This document shows, piece after piece, positions 1-11,642 of a DNA stretch of 64,000 nt (position 1 is its first letter; each line of letters begins with the position of its first letter). This stretch comes from Xiphydria camelus. Taxonomy: Eukaryota > Arthropoda > Insecta > Hymenoptera > Xiphydriidae. Under the pieces are notes generated by a model that had not been told where the DNA came from, did not search any database, and saw nothing but the letters and a program-made list of their open reading frames with translations. The stretch lies in contig OY783197.1 in NCBI GenBank assembly GCA_963678675.1, positions 9,551,647-9,615,646 on the forward strand, given 5' to 3'. A program made the position numbers and the translations under genes.

Positions 1-150
1 GCTAAAAATCGGAAAAATTTCCGCATTTTCCACTTTTAGCTTCAAAGTAGAAGCAAAATAACATAAAGCGAGAACCTACTTTGCATGCCTTAGCTTCTAC
101 TCAATGGAAAGGCTCTGGCCATCAAAATAGGGGCAACATTTCAGACTCGG

Positions 151-732
151 GCGGTCACCCATCCAATTAATGTCCGCAATTTTTGCTGCTTAACTTCGTT
201 GATCGGTCGGTGTCCTCGAGTCCTCATCTGCTGCACGCTCCTATGATATTAAGTATTACTATTGGTGTTCATATGAAGTTTGAGATGTACAAATGTATGT
301 TGCTTTTCCAGTCAATAAGACAGAGCTCGAATAAATAAGATTTTATAATTGTATTATTCTTTTTTCAACATTTTTTTAAATTTATAATATCTTTTGATAA
401 ATTTTCTTGCATAAACGCAAATTGATATTAATAAATAAATTATTATATGAATGTCTATTCATCCTACATTAATTAATTGTCTTTGATTTACTATAATAAT
501 ATGTGCTTTTTAATAAGCAATGTAAATAAACAATAAACAATATAGTTTATAACTTGCTCAACATACTCTGGAGACTCGAAATAATTTATTGATTTAATAA
601 TTGAACAAATTACAATGTTTGTCCATTTATTCACAAATATATTTTCAAGTCCCTATACCTATGCAGGAGACCGACGTTTTTCTAAGTCCCATTCGTCATG
701 TTGAAAATATTCTAAGTCCGAAACTCTGACAC
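151..732. other. AT-rich stretch, no gene seen
   Basis: I see no coding signal, inverted terminal repeat or tandem structure in this stretch. It separates one isolated minisatellite unit (about 60-150) from the main array that starts near 733. Confidence 0.5.
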
Positions 733-1110
733 AGTAAAGGGGCTTTGGCCGTCAAAATAGAAGCAAAATTTTAATTCGCAACGAGGCCCTATTTTGAATG
801 CCATAGCTTCTACCCACTAGAGGTGCTGTGGCCATCAAAGTAGGGGCAAAATGTCGACTCACACACGAGGAGATACTATTTTCAATGCCATAGCTTCTAC
901 CCAGTGGAGGTGCTGTGGCCATCAAAGTAGGGGCAAAATTTCGATTCACGAGGAGACCCTATTTTAAATGCCATAGCTTCTACCCAGTGAAGGGGCTCTG
1001 GCCATCAAAGCAGGAGCAAATTTTACAGATAGGTTCAAAAAGCATCAAAATAGAAGCTCGACGATCATATAGTATCAAAATAGGTTTGAGAAGTCGCTCT
1101 GGCCATCAAA
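733..1110. repeat. Minisatellite, period about 85 bp
   Basis: Units share the phrases GCCATAGCTTCTACCCA and CTGTGGCCATCAAAGTAGGG. The first phrase recurs near 800, 886 and 970, giving a period of about 85 bp. A divergent unit lies upstream at about 60-150. Short open frames over the array result from the repeat, not from a gene. Confidence 0.75.
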
Positions 1111-1518
1111 ATAGGGACCAAATTTCAACTCGGGATAGGTCGTTAATACCTCGGTTCCGCACCTTTCCGGGAAGAAGGTAAGGTCGTTAATTAAAAGAAA
1201 CATTTAAAAAAACAATGTTTCATTTCCGCTCACTTTTTGATCTTTTCCGAGTACTTAGGTAGGGGGCCCATTTAGGAGCCCTTTTTCCAGAACCCGAAAA
1301 ATGCATGTCGCAAGTTTTTTCCAAATTTCTCAGAAACAAGTCTTGTCTCAAACTTGTGTCGAATGTATGTTACAATCAATTGTTTACAATTTGCAATACA
1401 GGTATTGTAACTTCCATATGTTGATTCCTAAAATTTTTAGATGCCAAGAAATAAATGGGGGTCGGACTTTGGTGACTTTCCACATATACAGTTCTCATAA
1501 CTAAGGAGCCAATCATAA
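1111..1518. other. Unassigned stretch
   Basis: No recognisable protein, RNA or repeat structure. A 67-codon open frame at 1301-1504 has no family resemblance I can see. The stretch ends at the TAA target site of the MITE that follows. Confidence 0.5.
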
Positions 1519-2021
1519 AGTAGCCCGGAGACGGTCAATAATATTGTCAATGAAATTGATCAATTGCGATTGATGGAGTAGCACATAGACCGTCAATAAT
1601 ATTGTCAATAAGATTGATGATTTCAATTGCAATTGCGATTGATGGAGATCCAATGAATACGTCAATATTTCATCAGTGGCAGTGAATTTCTCGCGAGTCG
1701 AGTCTTTTATTGGTTAGGTTTTATTAGTGGAAGTGAATTTCTCGCGAGTCGAGTTGTTTATTAGTTAAGTTTTATTAGATGGCGTATCCGTCATCGCGTG
1801 GCCGTCTGGTGCAACTGCCCGAACGATTGTCAATTTCTCGATTACACGATCAATTGGGATGCGTCAATGGTCCCCGTCAATGTGCTTCAATCAATTATCC
1901 TATCAATCTCCGTCCATCGATTGACAATGGCATCAATTGCTTCCTACACGATCAATTGGATGCATCAATGAGTATCATTGACAATATTATTGACAATATT
2001 ATTGACCGTCTCCGGGCCACT
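1519..2021. mobile_element. 503-bp MITE with TAA duplication (PIF/Harbinger type)
   Basis: The ends are inverted copies of AGTRGCCCGGAGACGGTCAA, and the match continues inward through ATATTGTCAAT. TAA flanks both sides (1516-1518 and 2022-2024), the 3-bp target typical of PIF/Harbinger elements. The interior is filled with inverted and direct variations on CAATTGATTGACAAT. It encodes no transposase, so it would depend on one supplied elsewhere. Confidence 0.8.
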
Positions 2022-2291
2022 TAAAACCTATAACGCATATTTTCACAAATTTTTACCCCACTTTGGGGGGAGTTAAACCCCCTTGTTCGAAACAAAAGAA
2101 ATTTCACGTAAATATATGACGAGTTTTTTTAATGGTTTTTGATTGTAATTAGTTGGTTATTTTTTGCGTGGAAAGTTGTAGTTTTTCTTTATTCTGCGCA
2201 ATGTCCATTATATGATATTTTTAGGTATCTCTATAACTTTGTGCAATCATAATTATTCTGATCGATCCGCTTTGAGTGACGGAACTCTATC

Positions 2292-2390
2292 GAGTCGATC
2301 GTAGCTAAACGATACGAGTGGATCTTCTTGTTTTGTCATGAACGACAAGTCAGACTTAGCTTTCATGACAAAACAATCAGATTCGATCGA
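2292..2390 (+). repeat. Hairpin repeat, copy 1
   Basis: It starts GAGTCGATCGTAGC and contains a stem in which TGTTTTGTCATGA pairs with TCATGACAAAACA. A diverged direct copy lies about 1,017 bp downstream. The pair may mark the ends or units of an old repeat, but no target duplication was found. Confidence 0.6.
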
Positions 2391-3308
2391 ATGGAATCAA
2401 TTTTCGTAGTTAGTTGTAGTCTTAATTTTGTATTGTTAGTATAGAAAGTGGTAGTATTTGTTTCGAACCCGGTGAAATGTATGAATATAAAATTGCAAAA
2501 ATGCAGATGGTATTATAATCTTAGTTTCTTTTATTGGTCAAACATCTTTGGATACAATTTTGTCTTTCAAATAACTAAAACATAAATTTCAGGTAACTAA
2601 AAGTGACAGTTTTTGTATAGTAAATACTTAACTAATATTTTATTAGCTTAAGTTAAGATAAAGTCAAAATAAAATATTAAAGTTAAGTGTTATACAAAAG
2701 CTTTCAGTTTCAGTTTACCGCGTTCATAATACAATTATTGTATTAATAGCGTAGTATTTTTAACTTCGATTGAGGTTAACAAATAATTTCAAATAACTAA
2801 AACTGAAAGCTTTTGTACAACGCGTAACTCTAATATTTTAATATCTTAAATTAAGTCAAAATCAAAATAAAATATTAGTTAAGTGTTTGTAATATTGTAA
2901 TATAATTGTATTATAAACGCAGTATTTTTCACTTCGATTGAACATTTGGATAGTTGTAAAGAGTTGTAGTATTGTATATCGTAGAAATGCAGAAATATTA
3001 CAAATATCTACACGTTCCTACCTCTGGTAGATCGTGAAAAGTTGTAGCACGAAGTAGAGTGTGCTGTGTAATAACTAAAAAAATACTACAACTTCCTACT
3101 CTCCTTCGAATTTATGGCGTTAATAGTTGTAAATAATTATAGTTTTTACTAAATACTATAAAAAGTTGTAGACTTTTTTTTTGCCAGGGTTAGTTGCAGT
3201 TTATGCTAACATTGACGTTTAGTTCTTTCCAGCAACTTTTTATGCCAAATATTACAACTACAAGAAGTGCATCAATTCTCGTAATAAATTATCTTCGGTT
3301 CTTCATTT

Positions 3309-3406
3309 GAGTCGATCGTAGTTGAACGGTACGAGCGGAGCTTTTTGTTTTGCCATGAAGCACGAATCAAATTTAGCCTTCATGGCAAAACACTAAGATT
3401 TACTCG
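3309..3406 (+). repeat. Hairpin repeat, copy 2
   Basis: Direct-orientation relative of 2292-2390. Paired changes keep the stem: TTTTGCCATGAAG pairs with CTTCATGGCAAAA. Compensated differences between two copies suggest that the hairpin matters, or that each stem was homogenised internally. Confidence 0.6.
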
Positions 3407-4430
3407 AATCTCTCAGCTATGGTCCACTCGATAAAAGTACCGTCATCCAAATCGGGTCGATCAGAATTATTGACTCTAGGTATACCTATAAAATTATAAA
3501 TTATGAAGTGTTTGTATGTGAATAAAAATAAAACCACGTATAAATAGGTATATCGTTTTATGTTTCTTGCATTTGACCTACATAATCTCATACAGGAAAA
3601 AAATATCCGTGTTTTTGTATTTTTTATTACAGAGTACTTGCCGAAAAACTGTACACATTACAGGGATTTGCATAAAAGGTACTTTGTTCAGAAAATTCGG
3701 TAATCCGAATTTCGTATCCAGAGAAAAAATCGGATTACCGCGATCCTATTATTCCCGTACAGCATGCTCACGTCACAAATAAATTTTTAAATATTCGTCA
3801 AAAATATTGGATAAATACGTTAATAGGAAGATTCTACAATGTTTCAGAAATGTTTCAGTTATGTCAAAATGTCCGCTTAAGATACATATGTGCAAAACCA
3901 CAGAACCAATTTAAATGATTTCAAATCTGCATTAGTCGTATGTCTTACATATGTATCATTGGAACATTCTAGAAATACCTGTAAATCAGTCCTTAATTGA
4001 TGATAATTTTTATACCGAAATGTATCATTGAATTTATTATTTTTATTGTAAAAAATCTAATCCCTGTTATTAGTTCATTAATAATTAACTCTCCATACTG
4101 AGATATCGATAATATTAATTATTTAACTCGTAAGAAAAATCATATTTTTACTACATAGTAACTATAAATCTAGTCAGATTTAAGTAAAAAATACTATTAA
4201 TTAAAGCACAAATTCGTTAAAAAGTGATAATATAAGTTCAGCATTCATGCCAGAAATAACAAATAGTTGCATATATAATAAACATAAATATCGAGATGAC
4301 AATAATATACAAGAATGATTCAAATTTAAGTGAAAAATATAAAGAACTATTGATATTATGTATCATAATAATATAGTTTGATATGAACTGAGAATATCCC
4401 TTCTCGAAAACCACTACAGTGGACTGAACA

Positions 4431-4566
4431 CTACAGTGGTCAGTAGTGGTTTCTACAATAGTGGTCAGTAGTGGTATACAGTGGTGAATAGTGGTCAGTA
4501 GTGGTATACAGTGGTGAGAATAGTGGCATGCAGTCGTACGTAGTGGTAAGAAGTGGTAAGAAGTGC
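4431..4566 (+). repeat. AGTAGTGGT minisatellite
   Basis: Variants of GTGGTCAGTAGTGGTATACA are repeated imperfectly. The complementary strand pattern recurs at 6262-6350 in inverted orientation, on the other side of the Harbinger remnant. Confidence 0.7.
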
Positions 4567-4631
4567 ACATGTAATGGTTATACTATTTTTTTTATTGAAT
4601 CATACAAAAAGGGTACAAAATTTAAATTATA

Positions 4632-6251
4632 CGATGGATGTATCACTTCTGCTCCCGAAAACTCTGCAATCATGCGAATTGAAGAAAGGTATAATACCTA
4701 CCTAGATAAATTTAAATGTTACTTATAGAAGACAATGCAATGGTAGACGACTTCTTTGGTTGATATTATTGGATACCGTTGAGATTCTCGCGATTGTAGA
4801 CCCGCGCGTGCTTAAATTTTAAATTTAAACTTGCATTTTCTAGTAAAAGAGCGAAGGGAGAACAAAATTTTTCCGACGTTTCTATGAGCTTCTATCCTCC
4901 TATTAAAAAAGAACTATAATCTAAAATGTGTCGCGCGAAATTACCTAGCAGGGAAAGACTCACTTATAAAAAAAGAAGAGAGATCTATTAATTTTGATTC
5001 TTCAGAGCTCTGACTCAGATAAAATTATAATCATGATTCAATCTCACGCGTGGAAAGCAAGGCTACAATAGCCGTTCCTCGGAGCACCGTCCGATGCGAA
5101 TGCTGCGACCCAGAGAAATTGAGCATCATCGAGTTCTTAATCTAGAACGAATCATCGAGCGTCAACGTCGCGGTGGAATTTCTACTGTCCGGCGATTGCA
5201 TTGCGATATATCGTTTCCGTAAGATCTCTTGAAGGTCGTTGCAAGGGCTATTTTCGCGTTTGGCTCGCAAAGGTCTCTCACCCGGCGATCTGAAAAACAC
5301 GTTTAAAAGCCCACTGTGAACAAAATCAATCCTTCGCAGCCACGACATTCTGACAATGCGAAACTCCTCTTTGTTCCTGGCGAATTAAAAGTTTACCGCG
5401 ATAAAACTGTTAATTCATAACTTGCGACGAGTTTCAATTTGACTTTGTCAATGTCTTTCAGTATATCGCCCATTAATTTCTGGGAGATCAGTGGCGGTTT
5501 ATGCCGATCGATGAACTTGTAGTCTTGTAAACTAGCTCTCCTTGCGATGTGAGGAGTCGTCGGAGGTGGCAGAGGTGGCGGCATATAATAATAACTAATT
5601 AAAAGTTTTAACATTACGATCAAAACGATTACTTACAGTAATTAGCATTGATCCCAAAGCAAGAAATCTTAGTTGGCAATAATTTCGTTGCTGGCTGAAT
5701 TGCTGCATTTCTTTGCGACCTCGGTGCAATGCGATGTCGTATTTGTCCCAATAATCTCTGGCCGGTTTTGTTTTTCCAAACGAAATCGAGTGAAGAATTC
5801 TACATCATTGTAAGTATTCTTCGAAATAGTCAACTCTGGAATAGTTTTGTATTAGATATTGATTATAAATTAATAGGTATAGGTATCTTTTATTTACTTA
5901 CCGGGCACGTATTTTCCTCGGATTTCTCATTCTTGGTAATACGTCAATATCTTCATCAAATGATGATTAAAAAACTGGTTTATCAAATAACTCCATTTCA
6001 AAATTAATATCAATTTACCACAACGATCAGGTTATGACTATGTCACGGAAGAATATAGACACAAACAAAAAGTTAGGTTATACAGAGGATAGATAGCTTA
6101 TCCCACGATGAAACTGGCGGATAAGTTATGTCTGCATTTATTCCAAAGTTTATGCTATTCCAGACTTATAACATACTTGTAAAACGCTTGCGTACTGGTT
6201 ATTCTCAGTATAGCGCTATACCGCGTTTATACCGTGTTGGTAAAACCGGCC
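4632..6251 (+). mobile_element. PIF/Harbinger remnant (copy A), 5' truncated
   Basis: Collinear with the right two thirds of the complete copy at 21870-24290. The left end is missing. The right end is the family terminus, ending TATACCGTGTTGGTAAAACC then GGCC. It retains about 90 bp (near 4978-5070) that the 21870 copy has lost. The hAT MITE and inverted minisatellite lie just beyond its right end. Confidence 0.75.
5640..5815 (-). pseudogene. HARBI1-like transposase fragment
   Basis: Minus-strand reading gives a decayed version of a peptide containing RLLGQIRHRIA, ATKLLPT and, in better copies, LRFLASGSMLITVG. That resembles the N-terminal helical part of HARBI1-type DDE_Tnp_4 transposases, where LRFLATGS-like motifs are typical. 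Frame breaks interrupt it. No catalytic DDE segment was seen in this copy. The resemblance is recalled by eye, not searched. Confidence 0.5.
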
Positions 6252-6261
6252 TTAAATATCA

Positions 6262-6350
6262 CTTTTGGATCACTGCTCACCACCATTGAACCACTACTGA
6301 CCATCACTGAACCACTGCTCACCACTATTGTGCCACTACTCAGGTTTTCA
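6262..6350 (-). repeat. AGTAGTGGT minisatellite, inverted arm
   Basis: ACCACTACTGACC-type units are the reverse complement of the array at 4431-4566. The array resumes after the hAT MITE (6732-6776), which shows that the MITE landed inside it. Confidence 0.65.
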
Positions 6351-6358
6351 GTAGTGGT

Positions 6359-6731
6359 CAGCCCCCTGCAACTCTGCGTTTCGCATGGCCAAACCGTTGT
6401 CGCCAACCGCGTGGTGGCGCAGTGTCGCTGGTCCGGCAGGCCCGGCTGAAAGCGGGCGAATGAGGTGTGAATGAAGGGGCTTGAGTGCAATGAAGCATTA
6501 TTCCATTTTGTAATAAATATGTAGGGATAAGGAATTTTATGAAGTAATAGAAATAGTCCAGTAAATGTTCGAACGAATTTTATATGAGCCAGCGCAGCCA
6601 ACAGCCAGCAGCCAGCAGCAGCCAACACAGGGCCAGCGATAGGGCGCCACGTAGCGGATTAGTACGACTGGCGACAAAGCGTGGTCAAAGATATCTAATG
6701 GGAATATATACGTGTGAGTTGCAGGGGGCTG
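6359..6731 (+). mobile_element. hAT-type MITE, copy 1 (373 bp)
   Basis: Terminal inverted repeats are CAGCCCCCTGCAACTC and GAGTTGCAGGGGGCTG. An 8-bp target duplication, GTAGTGGT, sits at 6351-6358 and 6732-6739. CAG-initiated ends with 8-bp duplications are the hAT signature. The nearly identical copy at 21431-21810 has its own perfect 8-bp duplication. There is no transposase, so it is non-autonomous. Confidence 0.9.
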
Positions 6732-7097
6732 GTAGTGGTTGAAAATATTCTGTAGTGTTCTGTAGTGGTTTGCGACACGGGATTCATTATAAGAATATAT
6801 TATTTTCTTTAAACGTGAACAGGTCACTTATATTCATCATATATTAATACAGATGCAATATATGTTTACAGAATACCTTTAAAATATTCCAAGGTTTGAA
6901 AATGTCATAATCTGAAATATTTTTACATGTTTTTTCAACATATTATAGTAACTTCATATATTAAATTTTGAATAGCGAGAGCACCTTAAATATATTGCAG
7001 ATGAAATATAATGTAGGTAATTAGAACGCTCTCTGTTTGGTCCCTGATACGTATTTGAAATTAGGTGTGCTGTACGGATATTATCATAAATAATTGG

Positions 7098-7423
7098 AGT
7101 TTCTTAATCATAAATGCTCATCATGCAGCTTTCTTTCCGTCAGGGAATAAAATAGTGTACTCAATTTGGAAAAAAGATTTTTTATTTTATCAGATTTGTG
7201 AAATGTTTCTTTGTTTTATATGGTATCTTTTTAAGTCGCATATATACTTTCTTAATGTATAGTTTCTTAATCATAAATGCTCATCATGCAGCTTTCTTTC
7301 CGTCAGGGAATAAAATAGTGTACTCAATTTGGAAAAAGATTTTTTATTTTATCAGATTTGTGAAATGTTTCTTTGTTTTATATGGTATCTTTTTAAGTCG
7401 CATATATACTTTCTTAATGTATA
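7098..7423 (+). repeat. 163-bp tandem duplication
   Basis: Copies at 7098-7260 and 7261-7423 are nearly identical; the only difference I see is one A in a run (AAAAAAG versus AAAAAG). Both begin AGTTTCTTAATCATAAATGC. The near identity suggests a recent event or active exchange. Overlapping open frames (7065-7262, 7198-7452) follow from the duplication and do not look like a real protein. Confidence 0.9.
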
Positions 7424-8052
7424 GGTGTTATGGAGGGTCTAAAAATATTTAAACAGACATAAGGTATATATATTTTCGATGAGTTATTTATAAAAAAATA
7501 CTGTAAGTAAGCTTATGAGAAATAAAGAAGGTACAAGGTACATTCCATGTAATGAGAAATTTATAGAAAACACTTCAAAGGAAATGTACCTTAACAAATG
7601 CTCAAATTGTTTCCTTCCGTTAATAATTCACAAATGATAATGATATAAGAAGATATAAAAGAAATAGTTAGGGTCGATATTTCTATTATAAATTCGGCGA
7701 ATTCTTTTCTTGAAACAAGTTGTAAGTGTATTTTTAGCAAAGGAAAGTAATTTGTGCAATTGTTAGGTTAAATTTGCTTTGACTATGATTTATCAAAAAC
7801 AATGTTTGCACTCAAAAACACATGCATCTTACCATTCCTTCCATTTAATTAGTAGCTATAATGTCTACACATCTAAACAAAAATAAGTATGTCCAGATAG
7901 CCAGTATGAAAGCAAATTACTTTCAAATTTGCTAACGAAAGTTCTAGCAATAAAATTCCGTGCTATTATGTCTTCCATAGCGTGATAACGAGGTAGCATT
8001 TTCTGCCGAAATTGAAGTATTTGCAAGTTCTTAGCATTATATCAGCATCAAC
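7424..8052. other. AT-rich stretch, no gene seen
   Basis: No coding resemblance, terminal repeats or tandem structure recognised. Confidence 0.5.
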
Positions 8053-8337
8053 CCAGATAGAAAAGTGTGCCACAGGATTAGAATTGCGGTACAATGCCAC
8101 GATAGGAATATCAGGTTCTACAGACACGATGTGCTTCGACAAGGTCTGCATCAACTTTGGCGGTATATTGGCGGCACTGCGCTAAGTATGCCACAGGATT
8201 AATACAATTCCGCCAATATACCGCCAAAGTTGATGCAGACCTTGTCGAAGTACGTCGCGTCGTGTCGGTAGAACCTGATATTCCTATCCTGGCATTGTAC
8301 CGCAATTCTAATCCTGTGGCACACTATTCTACCTGGG
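8053..8337. repeat. 285-bp foldback (CCCAGRTAGAA ends)
   Basis: Imperfect palindrome. The left arm contains GTGTGCCACAGGATTAGAAT and the right arm its complement, ending CTACCTGGG. Near the centre, GCATCAACTTTGGCGGTATA is complemented by TATACCGCCAAAGTTGATGC. No clear target duplication was found. Three short open frames over it are by-products of the palindrome. Confidence 0.8.
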
Positions 8338-8619
8338 AATTGTTTGGTTGCCTGGATAGCATTATTTACTAGCTCTATTGAAAAGGTTCCATGGATTCGT
8401 ATACAGAACTTGTATGGAAATTTGATGTACTTTTAACACAGTAATTCCAGATACATATGTGCCAATAAAAATCCTAAAAGAACAAATATGAATGTACTGA
8501 ATTTTGTACATATTCGTCAAAACAAATAAAATCCCTTAAAGGTAATGAAAATTTGTATATACATGTTCTTTTATTGGCATAATTACTAATGGAATCTTAC
8601 AAGGCTATACGCGTTTTTA

Positions 8620-8621
<2 letters not shown>

Positions 8622-8660
<39 letters not shown>
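8622..8660. repeat. (TA)n microsatellite
   Basis: Uninterrupted TA dinucleotides directly precede the outermost TCCTGAAA-family motif of the downstream array. A shorter TA run also follows the distal end of that array near 13040. Confidence 0.95.
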
Positions 8661-8662
<2 letters not shown>

Positions 8663-8922
8663 AATGGCAGTTTTCAGGTCTTTTTTAGGTACGCAACGTA
8701 TATTACCGGGACACTTGGTGCTTTTCAGGACGGTCCTGAAAGATTTTTCTATATATCGTATACTTTCAGGACAGTCCTGAAAAGTATCCTTACATATAAA
8801 TGCGTTTTAGCTGTAATATTTCAGAATATTGACATCAAATATTGGTTCCGTTCCTCACATCTTCTTCATCTTCGACATGTTTGTAACATATTAATGGTTA
8901 AGAATATAACTTTATAATAATA

Positions 8923-9537
8923 CAGTAGACTACCGATAATCCGGCACGTTCGGGACTCGGCCGGTGCCGGATTACCGAAAATGCCGGATTATCAGGAGAT
9001 GTGTTCCGCGATTATTAAATGATAAGTCGTAGAATGAATGCAGCTGCAATATGATGTTTGACAGCAAGCGTTGTTTACCAGAAATGCTGAGATAATCATT
9101 TAAACTCGAATACAAACCAAAACATACCTTTATTCCTGCATTTTGAATAACATAACAATGAAATGTCTTAACAACAAATTAAACCAGTGAAATATGTTAC
9201 AAATTTACACGTATGTACATAATATGTACTGATGAGACATTTATTTTAAAAAATCTCTAATGTCTTTTTGTTTTGTAGATTCAGCTCTCTTTTTAAAAAA
9301 GTTATTTCTTAGAATATGCAAATTAATGAGTTCTGCACAATTATAACGTGAGTTTGTTCCAGCAAATGTTATGAATTTATTTAATGCATCTGCCGCTTCC
9401 CCCCAACTGATTTGTTTCTTCTCTTCTTTCTCCGCCTGCCGATACCGTTCGGAAGCGCGATCGTTTGAAAATCGATACTGGTGCCGGACCATCGGGCATT
9501 CCGAACCGTTGGATGCCGGACTATTGGAAGTCTACTG
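8923..9537. mobile_element. pogo/Tigger-type remnant (615 bp)
   Basis: Inverted ends are CAGTAGACTACCGATAATCC on the left and the complement of CAGTAGACTTCCAATAGTCC on the right. TA flanks both sides (8921-8922 and 9538-9539). CAGTAGA...ATAATCCGG ends with TA targets are characteristic of pogo/Tigger elements. Only the C-terminal part of a transposase-like frame remains, so this is an internally deleted copy. Confidence 0.85.
9241..9492 (-). pseudogene. Tigger-like transposase C-terminal fragment
   Basis: An 83-codon frame lies inside the TIR-bounded pogo remnant and stops close to its end. It contains SWGEAADALNKFITFA and ends KQKDIRDFLK. Position and charge pattern fit the tail of a pogo/Tigger transposase, where a helical segment follows the DDE domain. 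The DDE domain and the CENP-B-like DNA-binding part are gone. Identification rests mainly on the surrounding terminal repeats. Confidence 0.5.
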
Positions 9538-10248
9538 TATAACCTAACAATAACACTACACAGATAAATATTTCCTTCTACTAATGAGAAAATGGTAAAT
9601 GTTTATTCCTATCTCAATTCCAGCTTATCGAATATTCATATGACGATACTGTGATATATATAGGAAACAAGGAATCCTGATAACGTTCTACTCTTGCATA
9701 TTCTGGAAGACGCAGTTAGAAGTAAGATGCAAACCACCTGCACACGGCAAATGGTACATCACTTAAATGACTGCTAATTACTGTTCAGACATTAATAAGA
9801 AGTACGGTTTAGTATTTCTAGTAACTGAATCCCGACACGAACCAACAAGTCGAAAAGAGTCCTGAAAGTTGTCAATGCATTACATGGCATCATGAGATAT
9901 AACCTCATTGCATTCACGTAGAGTCCTGAAAGCAGTCAATACCTTTCATGACGATCTTGTAAAAATATCTACAATAATACTTTGGCAGGTTCGATAATTT
10001 TCGCTTTGCAGCGGGGTGCTGCCATTTTGTACAAGTAAATTCAGGGTCAACTTTGGTTGCGTTACATTACGCCAGGGGCACACGGTTGAGCCAATTTACT
10101 TATAATTGTTTACCAGTTTTCACACAATGAATTTATTTATACATAATTTACTGTACCCATTAAATCCTGCAGCTGTTTCTCGCGTTTTTTAGCAAGTAGA
10201 ATAGAAGGTGATGCCAATTTAGCATAATAATTGAATGTGAAAATGATA

Positions 10249-10316
10249 CTGGTAGCCAGATTCGTTCATACGACCCTCTGTGAACGAAGTGGATGCTATA
10301 GCCATTGTATCAACTA
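10249..10316 (-). repeat. tRNA-like SINE head, unit 1
   Basis: On the minus strand it reads ...CATCCACTTCGTTCACAG..., then GAACGAATCTGGCTACCAG. It aligns with better copies at 10913 and 11643. The B-box-like segment resembles GGTTCGAATCC, but the A-box is decayed (ATACAATGG). Probably the oldest or most diverged of the three. Confidence 0.4.
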
Positions 10317-10912
10317 AAGTAAGTGTAAACACATTTATATCTGAGATATATTAACTACGTCTTGGATGCTTGCAAAACTTCACGGGATGGTAAACAGAAG
10401 AGTAAGACCAATTTGAATCAACGGCCGATAACGGGTCGTCTTATTTCAAGTGCACAACAAACTCCTGACCAACAGATTAAAAGGGTTCTGAAAGCTGCCA
10501 ATGCGTCATATGACATTCTGCGATGCAACGGTTCATACCAGGACTGTACTCACATAGAGTCCTGAAAACAGCCATTGCGTCTCTTGACATTCTGCAACAC
10601 AATGGTTCTTTTTGGGACACTAGTGTCGCAGAGTCCTGAAAACTGTCAGTACATCCCTCTGTGATTCGTGTTGCATCGATGTTACTAATATGTGTAAATG
10701 AATTTAACATCAACCTCAGATACGTTACATTACGTTAGGAGCACACGGTTTAGCCAATTTGTTTATTTGTTTCCTCTTTTTGGATTAGTTTATTCATTTG
10801 CATTCACTATGTCTACTAATTCCTGCAGCAGTTTTTTGCATACTTAGCGAGCAGAATAGCAGCTGATATCAATTTTCCATAACGACTAAATACAAAATTT
10901 TTAAAAATGCAC

Positions 10913-10980
10913 TGGTAACGAGAATCGATCATAGGATCTTTCGTTTAAGAAGCGGGTGCTTTAGTCACTACGCCAACTAG
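10913..10980 (-). repeat. tRNA-like SINE head, unit 2
   Basis: The minus strand begins CTAGTTGGCGTAGTGACTAA and ends GATCGATTCTCGTTACC. TGGCGTAGTGA matches the shape of a pol III A box and GATCGATTCTC that of a B box, about 50 nt apart, as in tRNA-derived SINE heads. It does not fold into a complete cloverleaf, because the 5' acceptor strand does not pair with CGTTACC. Confidence 0.5.
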
Positions 10981-11642
10981 AGATCTTGTTATCGCATTTA
11001 CATCTGAGATTTATTAGACACGTCTAAAATACTTGCAAATCTTGAAAAATCGATAAATCGAAGGGTAAGGCTCATTCTATTGAACGGCCGATCACTTATG
11101 ATTTTATTTAAGTTGCACATCAAAGTCCAGACTAACCGACCAGTAAAGTCCTGAAACATGCCAGTGCTCCAAATGACACTCTGCGATGCAAGGGCTCATA
11201 TCAGGACTCTAGTCCCGGAAACTGCCATTGCAATTCTTGACAATCTGCGATGCAATGGTTCATACAAAGACTCCACACACCTAGTGTCCTGAAAACTACC
11301 ACTGCGTCTCTTGACATTCTGCAACACAACGGCTCTTTACGGGACTCCAGTGGCGCAGAGTCCTGAAAACTTCCAGTACATCCCGTAGTGATTCGCGTTG
11401 CAACGATGCTGCTAATTTGTGTAAATAAATTCTGTGTCAACCTCGATTACGTTACGTTTCATTAGGAGCACACGGTTTAGCCAATTTTTTCATTTGTTTA
11501 CACTTTTTGGATGAGTTTCTTTATTCATTTGAACTTACTATGCCTAATAATTCCTACAGGAGTTTTTTGTATACTTAGTGAGTAGAATAGCAGCTGATAT
11601 CAATTTTCCATATCAACTAAATTCAAAATTTAAAAAATGCAC

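Larger units (their letters stand above)
2022..3755. other. AT-rich stretch with internal degenerate repeats
   Basis: No gene recognised. Segments near 2587-2710 and 2795-2900 resemble one another (TAACTAAAA, AAAATATTA and ACAAAAGCTTTCAGTTT motifs, partly inverted). GTTGTAGT is scattered through 2400-3200. A hairpin lies at about 3698-3742, where CGGTAATCCG pairs with CGGATTACCG. Confidence 0.45.
3756..7077. mobile_element. Composite long-inverted-repeat element with CCGTACAGCA ends
   Basis: The left end begins CCGTACAGCATGC and the right end finishes GGTGTGCTGTACGG. The AT-rich terminal arms (about 3756-4395 and 6776-7077) are related in inverted orientation, and the same arms bound 13895-18355. 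The interior holds inverted AGTAGTGGT arrays, a Harbinger remnant and a hAT MITE. Flanks share only an imperfect TATTAT, so the superfamily is unresolved. No protein that looks native to the element remains. Confidence 0.45.
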
